Shown piece after piece: positions 22,501-35,174 of a stretch of 64,000 nucleotides of DNA. Each line of letters opens with the position of its first letter. Positions within the stretch are counted from its first letter, which is position 1. A model generated the notes under the pieces. The model was not told the origin of the DNA and ran no database searches. It saw only the letters and a list, made by a program, of their open reading frames with translations. The DNA comes from Lunularia cruciata (taxonomy: Eukaryota > Streptophyta > Marchantiopsida > Lunulariales > Lunulariaceae): NCBI GenBank assembly GCA_948567375.1, contig OX419758.1, forward strand, positions 5,027,001-5,091,000, written 5' to 3'. Both the position numbers and the translations under genes were made by a program.

Positions 22501-23400
22501 ACGAAAACTATGATTATGAATTATTTAATTGAAAGGGTCAATTTCTGTATGATGTTGAGAGATGATAATATTCATGTTTAAATATGCGGATAAGTAAGAG
22601 TTTTTATTCAAAAATAATTTGTGAAAAAGGAAACATATACTCTGGTTTAAAATAATTAGCTTACTAAATACACTAATCTACTATAGATTTGGATTATATA
22701 TATGTGCTGTATTCATCATTCCATGATTTTATGATTTTATGAAGTCAAATCAAGTTTCTAATGACGGAACTTTTTATAACCATCCAATACATTGTGGTGA
22801 TATAAAATACATCAAGGATCTAAACTGAAAAGTTACTTCTGTTAATAACGTGGGTAGTTTCGTTTATGGTGCTTTGCTAGCATTTCATCAAAATGGACCT
22901 TTTTATGCAATGTTTTATATAACATTGAAATTTTTGGGTATAGATTTGATTTCATAATATTAACTATAAATTACCTACCTCTTATATCTACGTTATTATG
23001 AAGCTTGTGAACTGGTCTGAACAGTTAATATGGAATACGCTAGGTTTATTTTATACAATCGCTATGAATACATCCCGGTATACTTTATCAAATCATCAAA
23101 GAATATTAAAAAAAAAAAGTTAAGAGGTAAAAGAACTTCTGTAATAAAATGCTATGAAAAGATTGCCGTTGCAACCCATATCAGGTTGGCGAAAGGGTGA
23201 AATATTTAAAGATATAAGTAAGAAAAATAAATTTTGTATCGGTTTGTTACACATGGAATAGTTGATGACACTTGTGGATGACACTTGAAAAACTCAAGTC
23301 TTTGACAGCCTTTAGAATTCTTGTCGTCATCAGATCCAGCAAATTTTGGTATTTGAGAAGCCGCCATTTATCTTCTCTAATTCATATTGAGCATTATAAG
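22501..23400. other. AT-rich spacer
   Basis: AT-rich intergenic DNA with no coding signal. A poly-A tract lies at about 23107-23120. Confidence 0.4.
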
Positions 23401-23413
23401 TATACTTCTCAGT

Positions 23414-23525
23414 AAGAAAAGGCGACCGCTTAGGATAGTAAGAAGGATGAGAAGTCCCCCATTAAGCCGTACAAGGATAAGACATAAGATGTAAAATGGG
23501 GCTAAGCCCAAATAACTTCAGATCT
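23414..23525 (-). mobile_element. REL-endo non-LTR retrotransposon, 112-bp 3'-end copy
   Basis: Extreme 5' truncation of the family at 10376-14111. Only the 3' UTR and the hairpin remain (AAAAGGCGACCGCTTAGG ... GGGGCTAAGCCC). It is flanked by the perfect 13-bp duplication TATACTTCTCAGT at 23401-23413 and 23526-23538. It shows that about 100 bp of 3' end was enough for insertion. Confidence 0.88.
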
Positions 23526-23538
23526 TATACTTCTCAGT

Positions 23539-26064
23539 TGATGATGTATTTCGAATAAAATAGAATAGAATGGAATAAAATCTGACGGATAGACTTTCGA
23601 ATAGAATAAAATCTGACGGATTCAAATGATCAAATTATCTACTTCTTCAGACAGTTATGCGAAACTTAGGTTCAACTTCAGAACATCACCATTCGACACA
23701 CAGAAGTATCTATTTAGTGACTCAACTTTTACTTCTTACCTCAACTTAGTGACTCAACTTTCAACTTCTTCTTCTACTTTTACTTTTCTAACTGGTTTCT
23801 CTTACTACTTGACAGCTCCTAAAAGTGTGCAAAGAAATCATTGAAGATATTTCCAGGGCTGATTTCTGAAGTGGAGAAGTATTCTTAAGAAAACAAATCT
23901 CGCCCATTTGTGTCTTTCTTATCTGGTTCTGAAGAGAACTACATCCAAGATAAGAAAATAGAGATGATGCACTTATGGGTGAAACTCACCATCAGCATAC
24001 GCTAAGACACCATCAGAACACCATTTAAAAAATCAAAACGCCAAGTATTATCCTTGTCCAACACAGTTTGACGAGGAGAACACTCCTTGCAACATAAATT
24101 GCATGAAAAGAGGAGAACTTCCAAGAAAAAAGAAACACATCCTCAAGGGATAATGTTATAAACTTTCTGATATGCACATCGACTGGAATTACCTAAAAGA
24201 CCACATGACAAAGTTATACAACATCGAATCCACTTACATGGATGGGTCCCGTAATTCAAACCTCTTTATTTATTACGGCATTGTGATCCTAATAACCCTT
24301 TCTAGCCACAAGGGAAGTCTTTGAGAATGAGTGATGTACATGATGATATCGACTATATTGAAACGTTAGGTCAATTCTATGTGTTTGAACAGACAATGTT
24401 TTCGTCTTGGAAGTTTCATGACCTACTCCAGCAACTTTAACAATGAATGATCGACGTTCCAAAGAGTGTTGTCTCCAAATCCCCTGTTTCCTTTAGAGTA
24501 AACTACCCCGCGAGAAGGAAATAAGGCAGTGGTGGAATCAATCACACTACATTAGAAACTCTATGTGTTATGACTTTCTGAGTTGATCATTCTTCCCGAC
24601 TTTTGCAATTGAAATGGCTGCTTTCGAGTTATCTCCCGGTCATGGAGGATGCTGAGTGATATTCTCCATGAGTCGTTAGAAGAGCTCAAAATGAATATCG
24701 GTATAATTCACAATAATAACCTTTGCCAGATAGATAATAAATTCAATTTAAACAACTGTATTTGCTAATCCCGGTGGTTGTCCGTTTCAAGCGAACTCCA
24801 TGTTGGTTTGAGTAATGAGACTTGCAATCAGAAATGGACACGTGTCAAAGCGACATATATTTCCCGCTTTCAGGGTCGCTATCCCACTGGCCGGTAAGTG
24901 GTCGGTAATTCGTCCCTGCCGCTAACTTGCCTCTACCCGCTAACGGCCATTTCTCTGCGGTTAGCATGGTGAGCCTGTTGGCCGTTGGATGTGAAAATCC
25001 AACGAGTGTTAGGTTTTGAACACGAGGTACCTCGCGGAGTGGATAGAGAAAATCCCGAGGAGGGCCCCGCCGTGGGCAGGAGGCGAGGGCCGGGAGGGGG
25101 GTCCCAAGTGGAATTCGAAGAAAGGGGGAGAAAAGTGAAGGGAAAGAGACATAAGAAGGATGAATTCAAGTAAGCAAGGGAAGAAGAAGAAGACGGAGGA
25201 GGAGGGGGAAATCCATCGCCCAGAGGGTGAAAAAGACGAGGAAATTTATGGCTCGATCAGCTGCGTAGGTGGACGAGAAGAAAGCGGAGATGGATTGATG
25301 GATCACATGATATGATGATGCTTCCTCCTGCCTCTTAGCAGTAGAAGAAAAAGGAGAAAGCAAAGCACGCTGACTTGTCCGAAAAGTGAGCCTCTTCGCC
25401 TGAAGGAGAAGAGGTATACATTGGCCTTGTGACTGCCATGCAAGTTTTTGCCAATCAATGCTTCCTTCTCTGTTTCCTCTCTTCTTCCGCCTTCAACTGC
25501 TTGTTTCTCCTTCCTCCTCCTCCTGGTGGCTCTGTGGCGCTCAAGAGCTCATCATGGATGGCGCAGCTAGTTCCTGGGTCCGTGGCGCAATGACATGGTA
25601 GGAGGAAGGAACGAAAACGGCTACAGTCCGCCGGAGTTGACGCACGGATTAGTAGGAACGTACGTGGGTGCCGTGACGGATGTGAAGGCGGTGAACCTGC
25701 CTGCCTCTGTTTGTGTTTGTATGTTGTCTCTGTCCGGGTCAGTCGATTGGATTGCGATGGTTGCGTGAGGAGTTGTGGATTTGGTATCTGATGAATTTTA
25801 ATGTGGAAGATACGTGAAAGGTAGTTAGTTACACCGCAGGGGAGGCGAGAACTCGGAGGTTCTGGCCGAGAAATTGGCCGAGAAATTCATTCAGGACATG
25901 GGGAAAATATCTTCTAAGATCCGAGAGTCTGACGAGCAGGACTCGAAAGTGCTCTAGTTCGTGTCTGATGAGAGATCATTCTAGGACGATATTTGCTGGC
26001 ATGCAATGTTTGACCGCGATGTGAAAATGCCTGTCCTGTTAGGTGGAAACACGAATTGTAGTCT
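23539..26064. other. Spacer and probable upstream region of LESV
   Basis: 23.5-24.8 kb is AT-rich and holds a short direct repeat (CGAATAGAATAAAATCTGACGGAT-like, about 23553-23622). From 24.8 kb GC rises, with a perfect G-box palindrome GACACGTGTC at 24837-24846 and purine-rich DNA at 25120-25220. No gene is recognised. The GC-rich part could be promoter or 5' UTR of the gene starting at 26709. Confidence 0.4.
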
Positions 26065-26100
26065 CCCCCCCCCCCCCCCCCCCCCTCTCTCTCTCTCTCT
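26065..26100 (+). repeat. (C)n(TC)n simple repeat
   Basis: About 21 consecutive C followed by about seven TC units. It lies 0.6 kb upstream of the LESV start. Length is likely to vary and may be misassembled. Confidence 0.9.
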
Positions 26101-26708
26101 GCTGTCGGTCCATGCCACCGATATCAAATTTTGCAATTGCACGAAATTTACGACCTGACCTACGGGCAGCGACCTCGTGTTTCTCTACTTATGGTTGTCT
26201 CATGATTGGCTCTCGCTAACCAGCGCTTTCTCAAACAGTGTTCTCATGGTTGCCCTTGGATTCTACAATGGCTGGTTTTGGTTTCTAGCAAGCCATGTGC
26301 TGTTCATTGTCTGCTTTGTATTTTACTTATATATTGTTCAGTGAAATTGACGTTCTTTCCTTAAGCCGTCTTACATTCTTAAGTTGCAATCAGCAGCCTG
26401 TTAGGAAGGGGTGGAACGTTGGATGTGGCATTTGGCACCTGCTGTTGCTATCTCCTCGTGTTGTATCCTTTTTTGTTTTTTTTTGGGGTCAGTGCAAGGA
26501 ACTTCATTTTGCGCGTGCCTAATGCAGACGTTGACGCTCCTTTTTGGACAATGCAGAAACACGAAGTCATACTGGGATTGCCTCATCGGACCTCCTCGCA
26601 TTTATCAGGGGGTATGATCTGAAATGTGGCAAGGGGGTGATAGGTTGGAACTCTTTTGGCAGATTTTATTGAGCTCCCCTCCTTAAGAGAGGAGGGGTGA
26701 ATGAGTGA

Positions 26709-29700
26709 ATGGCTTTGGACGTACTTGGAAGGCTGGGGTTCCTAAACTGCAGCAGTACTTTTGGCTCCGCCGTGGCTCAATGCTCGGTGTTAACAAGACC
26801 TTCTGCTGGTGTCAAATGTAATAGTAAACAGGAGAGCACTTCTTCATGGTTCCGCCCCATCAGAAGCTCTACTAGTTGTTGGAAAGCAGCAAGCTATTTT
26901 CTTTCCGGTAAGTGCGTGGTGCACAAGGCTTCGGAAAATGGCTGGCCTCGGACGCGGCAAAAGGTACCTGTTGAAGTTGCCAGTAGAAATTCCGTCTATA
27001 GTTCTGGGCTTTCGGTTAGTTCAGTATCCGCCAGGACGACTTCGAGCCTTACCGGTCGCCGTAGTTCTGTCTTGGGAGGGTGGTTTTCGGGAGAGCTTGG
27101 CGGGGAAGGCAGACAGACCTTGTTGAGGGATCAAAGTACTTCTCTTTCGCTTTTGTATACATTGCAACCGTCGCGGCGGACGAATTGTGCTGGAAAGGTG
27201 GTTTGTCATTTTCAGAGGAAAAACAATTTAGGGAGCTTATTAGGCAGCCGTGTTGTGGAAGAGCCCTGGTCATGGATCTCAGAGGGTTTCATCTTGAAAG
27301 CTCTTACGTTAAGGCGGCCGGATGGGGGTTCCGAGGTGGAATTGAGCAGAGGTTCCCACAGAAGGGGGCGTGTTCATGGAGCGAACCACGTTCGTCCGCT
27401 TCAAAGACCAGACTCTGGGCACCCACAGCCCCTCACGTCGGCCAGGCAAGTACAAATAGGTTGCATAGCTATTCTCCAGCTTGAAATATGTACGAGATTC
27501 AAGACAGTTCCATTCTACCTGCAGACAATGAAGAAATACAGAAAGAATAATGAACACGGAATATTGCGATGGGATGTGCTAACGCTGACTAACCACAGTC
27601 GGTGAAGATAAGTTGATGAAGGAATTTGAGGAGACGATTGCTTGATATGGAAATATAATTCATGGTTTCTCCCTTGAATCAGTTCAGGAGTTCTGGATAC
27701 TCTTTCCTGGCGGCTAACTAAGTTGCACACGCCGCCGTTTGTAGCGTACTCACTAAGGCACTTTTGGGGTCAACTTGTCTTTTATGAGCAAAGGGTCATG
27801 CCTAAATTTTTAAATATATACTTGTCTGTTCTCTTTTCTCATTCCTTTCCCCCTTCAAGCCATAATCCCAATAGCGTTAGGGTACTTGATGACTTAGGTT
27901 CAGAATGTGGAGTGTTGTGTGCTTGTTAATATATCGATGCCCTCTTATTTGAGGGCAGAAGGATGTATACTAATCAAGGAAACGTGATGCTTGAATCTTT
28001 TGGACATGAATATATTGATGTGCATTATAAAACAAGGTGACGCTTTGCTACCCGTTCAATCGCTCTCTCCTCATTAGCTGATGGAAGCTGACAAGTCAAG
28101 GAAGATTGGGCATGGATCGGTTTCTTGAAGAATTCTAAGATTCATGGTTTATGGTTCGCTTTTCTAGGCCAAGGCGAGGCACAGATCATGATGATTTGCC
28201 ACTCAGGCGAACCCTTCGAAATTGCATTCCACATTCACGGGACACACCACCTAAGAGGGGTAACTGTCGCTACTTTGCTGCCTGTCTATAATTGCCTGCT
28301 ATGATTGAATACATGAAATACCTTTACAAGGTTCTGCCATGCAGACTTGTGGTTTGCAAGAGTTGCTACTGGAAGTCGGTAGGATAATCTTGGCCTTATA
28401 CTGTTCAACTATTGAGTTGCTGCGTGTGTATGGGACTTGGGGTGTAGACACGGGGATAGCCAGTGAGAAAGACTGGGGCATCAACTTGAAGAATGAGAAG
28501 ACAAGTGAGTCGGGGGTGAATGAAGATGGCAGCACGTGGTATCGTGAAAATGGAGAGGATCTCGGAGACAATGGCTATCGTTGTCGCTGGACGGTTATGG
28601 GTGGCAAAAATGCGGATGGAACTTCAGAATGGAAAGAAGCTGTATGCACACAGATGTTAACTTTACTTCGTTTTGCATACGTTCGTTACGGTTCTATATT
28701 AAGTGAATGCCTTGTTGTGAAAGTTTGTTGAAATCCTTCTCGGGCAGTACATGTTCGCAACAATGCTGCTTGATTACTCAAGCACCGTAAAGGCTGATAT
28801 GATGGCGACCTCAGCAGTGAAACCTTTATGCTAACACATAGTTACATCTGGTTGATAGCATACTTCTTTACACACTTTCATGTATTAGGGGTCATTTTCA
28901 AAGCACGTGAGTGTGGCCAATGGTTGGACCCTCTACATACTGAATTAAGGGTTGAACCAAGCTTAACAGTCCATCCCGCTTGGACGCACAGGTGCATAAA
29001 TGTATTGTCTAAGTGTTATTCTCGATGCTCACGAGCTATCTTCACTGGTTATTGCAGTGGTGGGAGAAGAGTGACTGGACTGGCTACAAAGAACTTGGTA
29101 TGTGGGGATGTGGACTACGAATAAGTCTGACTCCGCGTTTTGTATTTGTTCTAATACACTAAACAATTACGCTTTACTAGCAAATGCCTCTGATAGGGTT
29201 GATCCGTTATCTCAAATACGCTATCATCAAGTGTTAACTTAGGTTTGGCTTAAGACAGGTGCGGAGAAGTCTGGAAAGAATGCTCAAGGAGACACGTGGT
29301 GGGAAACCTGGCAGGAGATTCTTCGCCAGGATGATTGGAGGTAAGATAAGTTGGGTCTTGTAGATTCGTTATTGGCCGTTAGTATCACTTACCATGATTC
29401 ACCTTCTTAGCTTTGGTAGGCCAACAGTGAACTCCTTGCAACTCCTTTTCGACGATGGTTATTGGAAGTTTTTTTATCCCTTTGAAGACTGATTCTTCTC
29501 ACGTGGATGTTATGAACAGCAATCTTGCAAGAATAGAGAAGAGTGCACAAAAGCAGGCCAAGTCAGGAAGTGGCTCTGCTGGTTGGTACGAGAAATGGTA
29601 ATGTGTTAATGGGTGATAGGTTTGTTGGAGGTTTTACCTTTGAGTACACGCGTGTCCAAATGTTCTAACGTTAGACGAGGATTCTGTCGGATCATTCTAC

Positions 29701-31711
29701 CTTGTCTCAGAACCTTGAAGTTCGTTTCAGGCATACTTGATATTCGTAGTTTCAGTAAAGTATGCTTTTGTGATGTGACCATGGAAACATAACGTGTGGT
29801 GGTGTGCAATACTAGCTTCAAATCGTCCCAGTGATCAAACTCCAACCTTCTTTTGTAGGTGAATGATTGTCTTAAACTATGTGCCCTGGTGCTAATCACT
29901 TGGTCTTCTCCTGAGCAGGTGGGAGAAGTACAATGCAAAAGGCTGGTCCGAGAAAGGTGCCCATAAGTACGGTAGATTGAACGATCAAGGATGGTGGGAA
30001 AAATGGGGTGAGCAATACGATGGCAGAGGAGCCGTCTTGAAATGGTATGTACCTTCTCGAGTGACTCTCTCTTTCGGAATGACTCTCATGGGAACGTATA
30101 TACTTATTATACAACGGATGGAGCAACCTTCAATCTTAGAAGCGAATTCCGTCTTGTTCAAATGACGCAACGGAATGAATCGTTCGAGATCAATGTGAAG
30201 AAACCTCTAGGAATTCGTTTGATCGATCAGCGATCCAGCAGACTCTCCGCATTTGAACCTCTGAAACATATGCTGACCAGCATTGTTACGTGTAGGAGAT
30301 TTGAAGGTCATCGGATCATGAACATTTCAGCTAGTACATTCATCCCTGATGCTTGGTTTTGTAGGACGGACAAATGGGCCGAAACGGATATGGGAACAAA
30401 GTGGGGGGATAAGTGGGAGGAGAAGTTCAATGTTGGTATTGGAACCCGGCAAGGAGAAACGTGGCACTATTCTGCCACTGGTGAACGTAAATCTCTTGAC
30501 ACAATCCGAACAGTATCTGCGCGAATGTGTTCCTGTATTATCTGCAACGATAGTTTGGATGCACTCGTCTTTGGCCGCTCGAGCTTCTCTATTATTTTTT
30601 TCATTTCTCGCATCAGCATTCACAGTTGTCCTTTGTCCCTACGTGATTGCATTTGACATTGGAATACATTCTTCATTTCATGCATCATTTGCCAAAAACT
30701 TGTGAGGAAATGAAATGGGAAAAGGACTCCTTCCATCTCCTTCTATTCGAAGATGGTGTTGGTGAGAGTACCTCCCTCCCGAATATGTATTCATATTTGA
30801 AATTTGTACAAACTTGGTCTTGTCAAACATTGAAGGCTGATAAACGATATTGTGATGACTAGCAGGCTGGTCACGTACGTGGGGAGAAGAGCATTTCGGG
30901 AATGGGTACGTCTCAGTTTTAACTTAGCAGCTCTAACCAAAATTATGTTGAGTTGTCGACTTTACCTAAAAGTCACAAGGAGAAGAACAAGGGAAAACAT
31001 GCTTTTTCGCTTGAGCATATAAATTTTCTAGTCAGCCAGAATTTATAAATTTCAGTCTTCAAAGAAGAGTTGTGATGAGCTTCTCAATTTCTGAAACATG
31101 GTGGTTGGTGAACTTTGCAATGCTTTAACAAATCAATCGCCAATGTCCAGAAGTTTATTCTGCACTAGACTCGAACTAAGTGATTGATTTAGATAAGTGG
31201 CCTGTAGATCTTGCAATATTTTGGGCTGTGCTTGGTCATTGGGCTCAGGGAGTTGGTGCCGGACGATCTGTGTGGTGCAGGAAGGTCCATAAGTACGGGA
31301 AAAGTACGAGTGGTGAAAGCTGGGACAGTGTTGTTGAAGAGGGCACATTCTATCAGTAATGATCTTCACCTTCCTTTGCCTTGATTTTGCTCAACCAGAG
31401 TCAAGTGCTGAACCTCTTATGTCAGGAATCTTTGGATATGAACTCTGTGGCTCGCTCTACTACATGCTCTCTAGCACTTGATCTTAAGCTATTCAGAAGA
31501 ATGCCGAAGCGTTACGGAATGTACCTTTCTAGATTTTGCCTTTCACTGTTTTTCTTATCAAACCATCGTGTTTGTGAATAGAGCGGAGCCTCATTATGGT
31601 TGGGCAGATGCGGTAGGGAATTCCGGTCAACTTTTGGCAATTGTCGCTCTAGAAAGGCCACCAGGTATATATCCCGATCTGGATTTGGGCATGAACAAAG
31701 AGCAACAATGA
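26709..31711 (+). CDS. LESV: LESV/ESV1-family plastid starch protein, multi-exon
   Basis: LESV and ESV1 are plastid stroma proteins that bind starch glucans and control how amylopectin packs into granules. The tryptophan-rich domain can be read through nine GT-AG exons with no stop: about 28460-28641, 29058-29097, 29259-29340, 29520-29597, 29919-30044, 30365-30486, 30866-30905, 31281-31355 and 31582-31711 (TGA). Landmarks are 'GSTWYRENGEDLGDNGYRCR', 'WWEKSDWTGYKELG', 'AGWYEKWWEKYNAKGWSEKG', 'RLNDQGWWEKWGEQYDG', 'DKWAETDMGTKWGDKWEEKF', 'RWSRTWGEEHFGNG' and 'AEPHYGWADAVG'. The 5' part starts with an ATG at 26709 giving a Ser/Arg-rich, acid-poor N-terminus as in a plastid transit peptide; a donor at 27450 would end exon 1. 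Junctions between 27.4 and 28.46 kb are not resolved. Family certain; LESV rather than ESV1 is likely. Confidence 0.88.
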
Positions 31712-32800
31712 TTACGGCCACACATCTGTCCTCTCAGGCTGGCTCTGTTGGGAGACGCTGGTCGGAGTTTCATTTTTTGGGTCAGATTTGATCTATTCAT
31801 TGAGGCATTCTGGAGGTCAGTTAAAGTCTCTGAAGCTCAGGCCAAACATGGATGACATATTGGTTGTAGCAATTCCTCTTTCCATTGAAGGGGCTAGGCT
31901 TTTTTCTGGAGTCTTCCGATGTAACGGATGGAAAATGATTTTTTAATCGAGGAATATCTTCTTCTTACATTGCATTGCATCACTACTCTCTATGTATTAT
32001 CTCGTGGTTGTGATTGTAAGTTACGCAGAAAGTGAATATAGTGCTCCTATTTGTGCTCAAACGGTGGAGTCAGTAAATACTCGAGAATACTTCTTTCGCA
32101 CACAACTGTTAGCCTTTGCTCGAAGCAAATCCCGAATGGTTGGAAGACTTGGAATATGAATGCCCTGTTCCTACTAAAACTTCATCCCTCCCCCCTCCAT
32201 ATAGCAGGCTGACTATCCAGTCAGATTCTCTCCTGAACTTATCGGGCACTCAAGTCCACACTCATCAAATGAGCATGAAGGTCGAGTAGTGCGGTTACAA
32301 GACCTGCCCTGAAGAGGCTTCACCTACATAAATGAAACAAGATCTAGCTCTTCTTCTCTATCCTTGATGAATTAGATAGAGGTCTAATTGCGCAATGTTC
32401 TTTAGACTAATCAGAGTTGAAGCGTGGAAAGCCATCATCCTGTGAATTTCTCTTGTCTGATTTCTCCAGTGTCCAGAATTTTGTCAAGAGCATAGCTATA
32501 CGGTTTGAACCATATGTTAATCGATTGTCACAAACGTGTTTATATACTCTGGTGCGACACGTGGGCCCACCTTGTCCATCATTTCACCTTTTGCCTCTTT
32601 TCTTTGCTCTTTCCTGCGGTGCTCTATGTCCGTCCTTTCATGCTTTTCCTTGCGTCTCTGTTCTTTCCTTCGAACACCTCGCCTTTGTTTTTCCTGTTTC
32701 TCCGAGCATCGCTGTTGTTTATTGTTCCCCTCTCGTATTACTCACGAACCTTTGCTTGACGATTTCTCAGTGCGATGTTTCGGGTTTTATCTCTTCTAAT
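31712..32800. other. Probable 3' UTR and spacer
   Basis: Downstream of LESV. 32.4-32.9 kb is pyrimidine-rich with open frames that look compositional (Leu/Phe/Ser/Cys-rich) and match no family I know. Confidence 0.4.
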
Positions 32801-32831
32801 GATGTTTGTGATTTCAGGGATCACAAACATC
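32801..32831. repeat. Perfect 12-bp inverted repeat, 7-nt loop
   Basis: GATGTTTGTGAT, loop TTCAGGG, ATCACAAACATC. A second, outer pair (TGCGATGTTT at 32771-32780 and AAACATCGCA at 32826-32835) overlaps it. It could be a terminator-like or hairpin RNA structure or a small palindrome; no evidence favours a function. Confidence 0.6.
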
Positions 32832-33848
32832 GCATTACGATTCCTTCCCTCCTCCTATTCATATTGATTCTTTTCTTTCTTGCCTGGTTCACATTATGCG
32901 GCTGAGACTCCTGCCATTACTCATTTGCCAACACTTCTGCTTGCTTTTTCTTTCCACACTCTTCCACTTCTGGTCTTCTGTTCTTCAACATTTCCACTAC
33001 TCCTGAGCCGTTCTATCTGTAAACATCTTCCACTTTAAACATCCTACACGTGGTTTGTTAGAGTATCTAATATCTCAACTCAGTTGAACTTGGAATTCGC
33101 CATTCCAGGACCAAGGAAAGTCGGACAGGTTAAGAATGTCAATGAGATCCATTATTCAACAAAATATATGTCCACAAAGGAACGAGATTTTTCAGAGAAT
33201 GTCTTGAAAAAATCTAATGTTTGCTACACAACATAAAGGTTGGACAGGTCAAGAGACTATTCAACAGAAGGACGTGAAAGAACAAACAAATCAACAAGTC
33301 AACAAGTATATGAGATTATTCGACAGAGACGAGTCAAATGGACGAGATTCTTCATGTGTTAGAAAATTTTCTAACGATTGCGTAATTACGCAGACACTTA
33401 AAACAGTCCCGGAACCAACAATGTACAAGTATGGGTAATTTTACCCTGAGTGATCAACTGACTGAGAGAGGGTTGAGCGAGCAAAATAAGTCGTCATTGT
33501 CACTACAGACTTGGCCACAATTTGACTACAATTTGACTACTTCCGCCAAATCAATGAGCTATTGCTACTTCATGTCAGAAGAGCTCAGGCATAGCTCGAC
33601 CGGACGCGGATTACCACCATAGATGCCATATTAAAAAGGGCACGTAGTCCTTAACTGTACTGCTTACAGATCCAATCTTCCGGCAGGATACTCCAGCCCT
33701 TGCGGTCATTATTTCCAGAACAATAAGGTGGAACACCTATGGGGTTAAACCTCCGTGTGAAAACCCACAAAGAAGACAGCAATGCGAAGAAAAGAATCGG
33801 TATAAAAACCAATGTTGGTCCACCTATCTGTAACAATGGTCGAATTAC
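32832..33848. other. Intergenic region between LESV and Costars
   Basis: No gene recognised. It ends in what would be the 3' UTR of the minus-strand Costars gene. Confidence 0.4.
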
Positions 33849-34100
33849 TCAGGCCTTGAGAAGAATGACATCAACCTTGTCATGAACCCCTTGGAAAAGG
33901 ATCTCTCCCTCAAATTTAACGAGGTTCCTCTTCTTGGCCGCCCTAAGAGTGCCCACCAAAGCTTCGAAAAGATTTGCACATCTGTCATCATTGAACAATG
34001 TTCCAAACTTCACCACAATTGATCCGTCAGCACAGGGCTTTCCAAGACGAGTAATCTCCTCCTTTAGGCGCTCAATCTCCTCATTCACATTCATAGTCAT
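33849..34100 (-). CDS. Costars family protein (ABRACL-like)
   Basis: Complete 83-residue ORF. The family signature is present: 'NEEIERLKEEITRLGK', 'VKFGTLFNDDRCANLFEALV', 'GTLRAAKKRNLVKFEGE' and 'FQGVHDKVDVILL'. Length matches plant Costars proteins (about 80-90 residues) and the ATG is the first in the frame. Costars and its animal homologue ABRACL are small winged-helix proteins linked to actin dynamics; the plant role is poorly known. It is read towards LESV (convergent pair). No intron is needed in the coding part. Codons and frame are intact, so this is likely a working gene. Confidence 0.92.
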   Translation of the reverse strand: MTMNVNEEIERLKEEITRLGKPCADGSIVVKFGTLFNDDRCANLFEALVGTLRAAKKRNLVKFEGEILFQGVHDKVDVILLKA

Positions 34101-35074
34101 CCTGACTTCCTTGGAACCAAATTTCCACGCAAATCCTTAGCTTCCACTGCGGAATAAACAGATACCAGATTAAACAGATGTCAACTTCCTCTCCTCAATT
34201 TCGATTCCAGAAACTGAAGCCCAACCCCCCGAACTTTACCACCGCAGGCTCACTTCATCGATCGAAGAATGCAAAGAGTCGTCGTAACGCTAGTGCCCAA
34301 CGGGAAATAGTCTGGAAAGAAAGTGGGACTCAAGGTTGAAGCAATAATCCATCGGCAACGGCACTCTGCAGAATATATCACCCTTTCCATGTGACGCCCA
34401 GACCCTGCCCGTATGGCGCTCCTAACGGGAAGTCGGGAGAACCTGGGAAACGACCGTGGGCCTACAAGTGCACGTTCTGTGGCACTTCGCGGGTCTTGAA
34501 CGGCGATGGAGCACGTTACTTTCACGACAAAAAGAATGGGTTGTCGCATTTCGACGGCATTTCGCGGCTGCTGTTAGGCCTCATAGGGCTTACTCCCAGG
34601 TCCCGGTCACGCGCTTCCGCACAGCAGGGGCAGCCAACGTGCGGATGTCAACACTCGGTCGCTTCACTTGGCGGTGCCGGCGTCACAGGTACCAAGTCGC
34701 CGGTGCGCCTGAATGTTGAAGTGCCGGGCCTGTGACCGCGACGTCTTCTTCGATGTCCTAGCGTTGCGAAGTTTGAGCTTCAGGACCCACGACGTGGTCT
34801 GAACTAACTGAACGGAGCCGTGACCCCGGTTTTAATCTCGATCGGGTTTAGTCTCCTTGGAATGAGCGAAGAGGCAGATTAAAAGAAAGGTATATTGCTA
34901 AGATAACATGGTAAAGATTCTGCTCTCTCTAACTTGCAAATTTTGCTTCAGAGGGATAAATTAGATCCAATTCGCGTGAGGGTGTAACGGCTTACCCTGT
35001 TGAGTTAGATTGCTACTAATTTTATAATATATATATAAAACTTGTTTTAGGAAGTAAAAAGATCTATAAAATTT
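34101..35074. other. Upstream of Costars; possible BED-like ORF
   Basis: Relatively GC-rich. An open frame on the plus strand (34391-34735, 114 residues) contains 'WAYKCTFCGTSRVLNGDG' and 'RYFHDKK', faintly like a BED zinc finger of a hAT transposase, but the second His pair is not convincing and the rest is unlike any family. Most likely Costars promoter and 5' UTR DNA. Confidence 0.3.
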
Positions 35075-35085
35075 GAGAGAGAGAG

Positions 35086-35166
<81 letters not shown>

Positions 35167-35174
35167 TATATATA
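35075..35174. repeat. (GA)n(TA)n microsatellite
   Basis: Eight GA units followed by about 35 TA units with a small interruption near 35161. It produces an artificial Tyr-Ile repeat frame on the minus strand, which is not a gene. Confidence 0.95.

Noticed and set aside
24837..24846. G-box GACACGTGTC as the LESV promoter element
   Set aside because: It is 1.9 kb from the first ATG and a single 10-bp palindrome is expected by chance often enough; only mentioned in passing.
34391..34735. Possible BED zinc-finger (hAT transposase) ORF
   Set aside because: Only one CxxC and no convincing His pair; no other transposase part or terminal repeats nearby.
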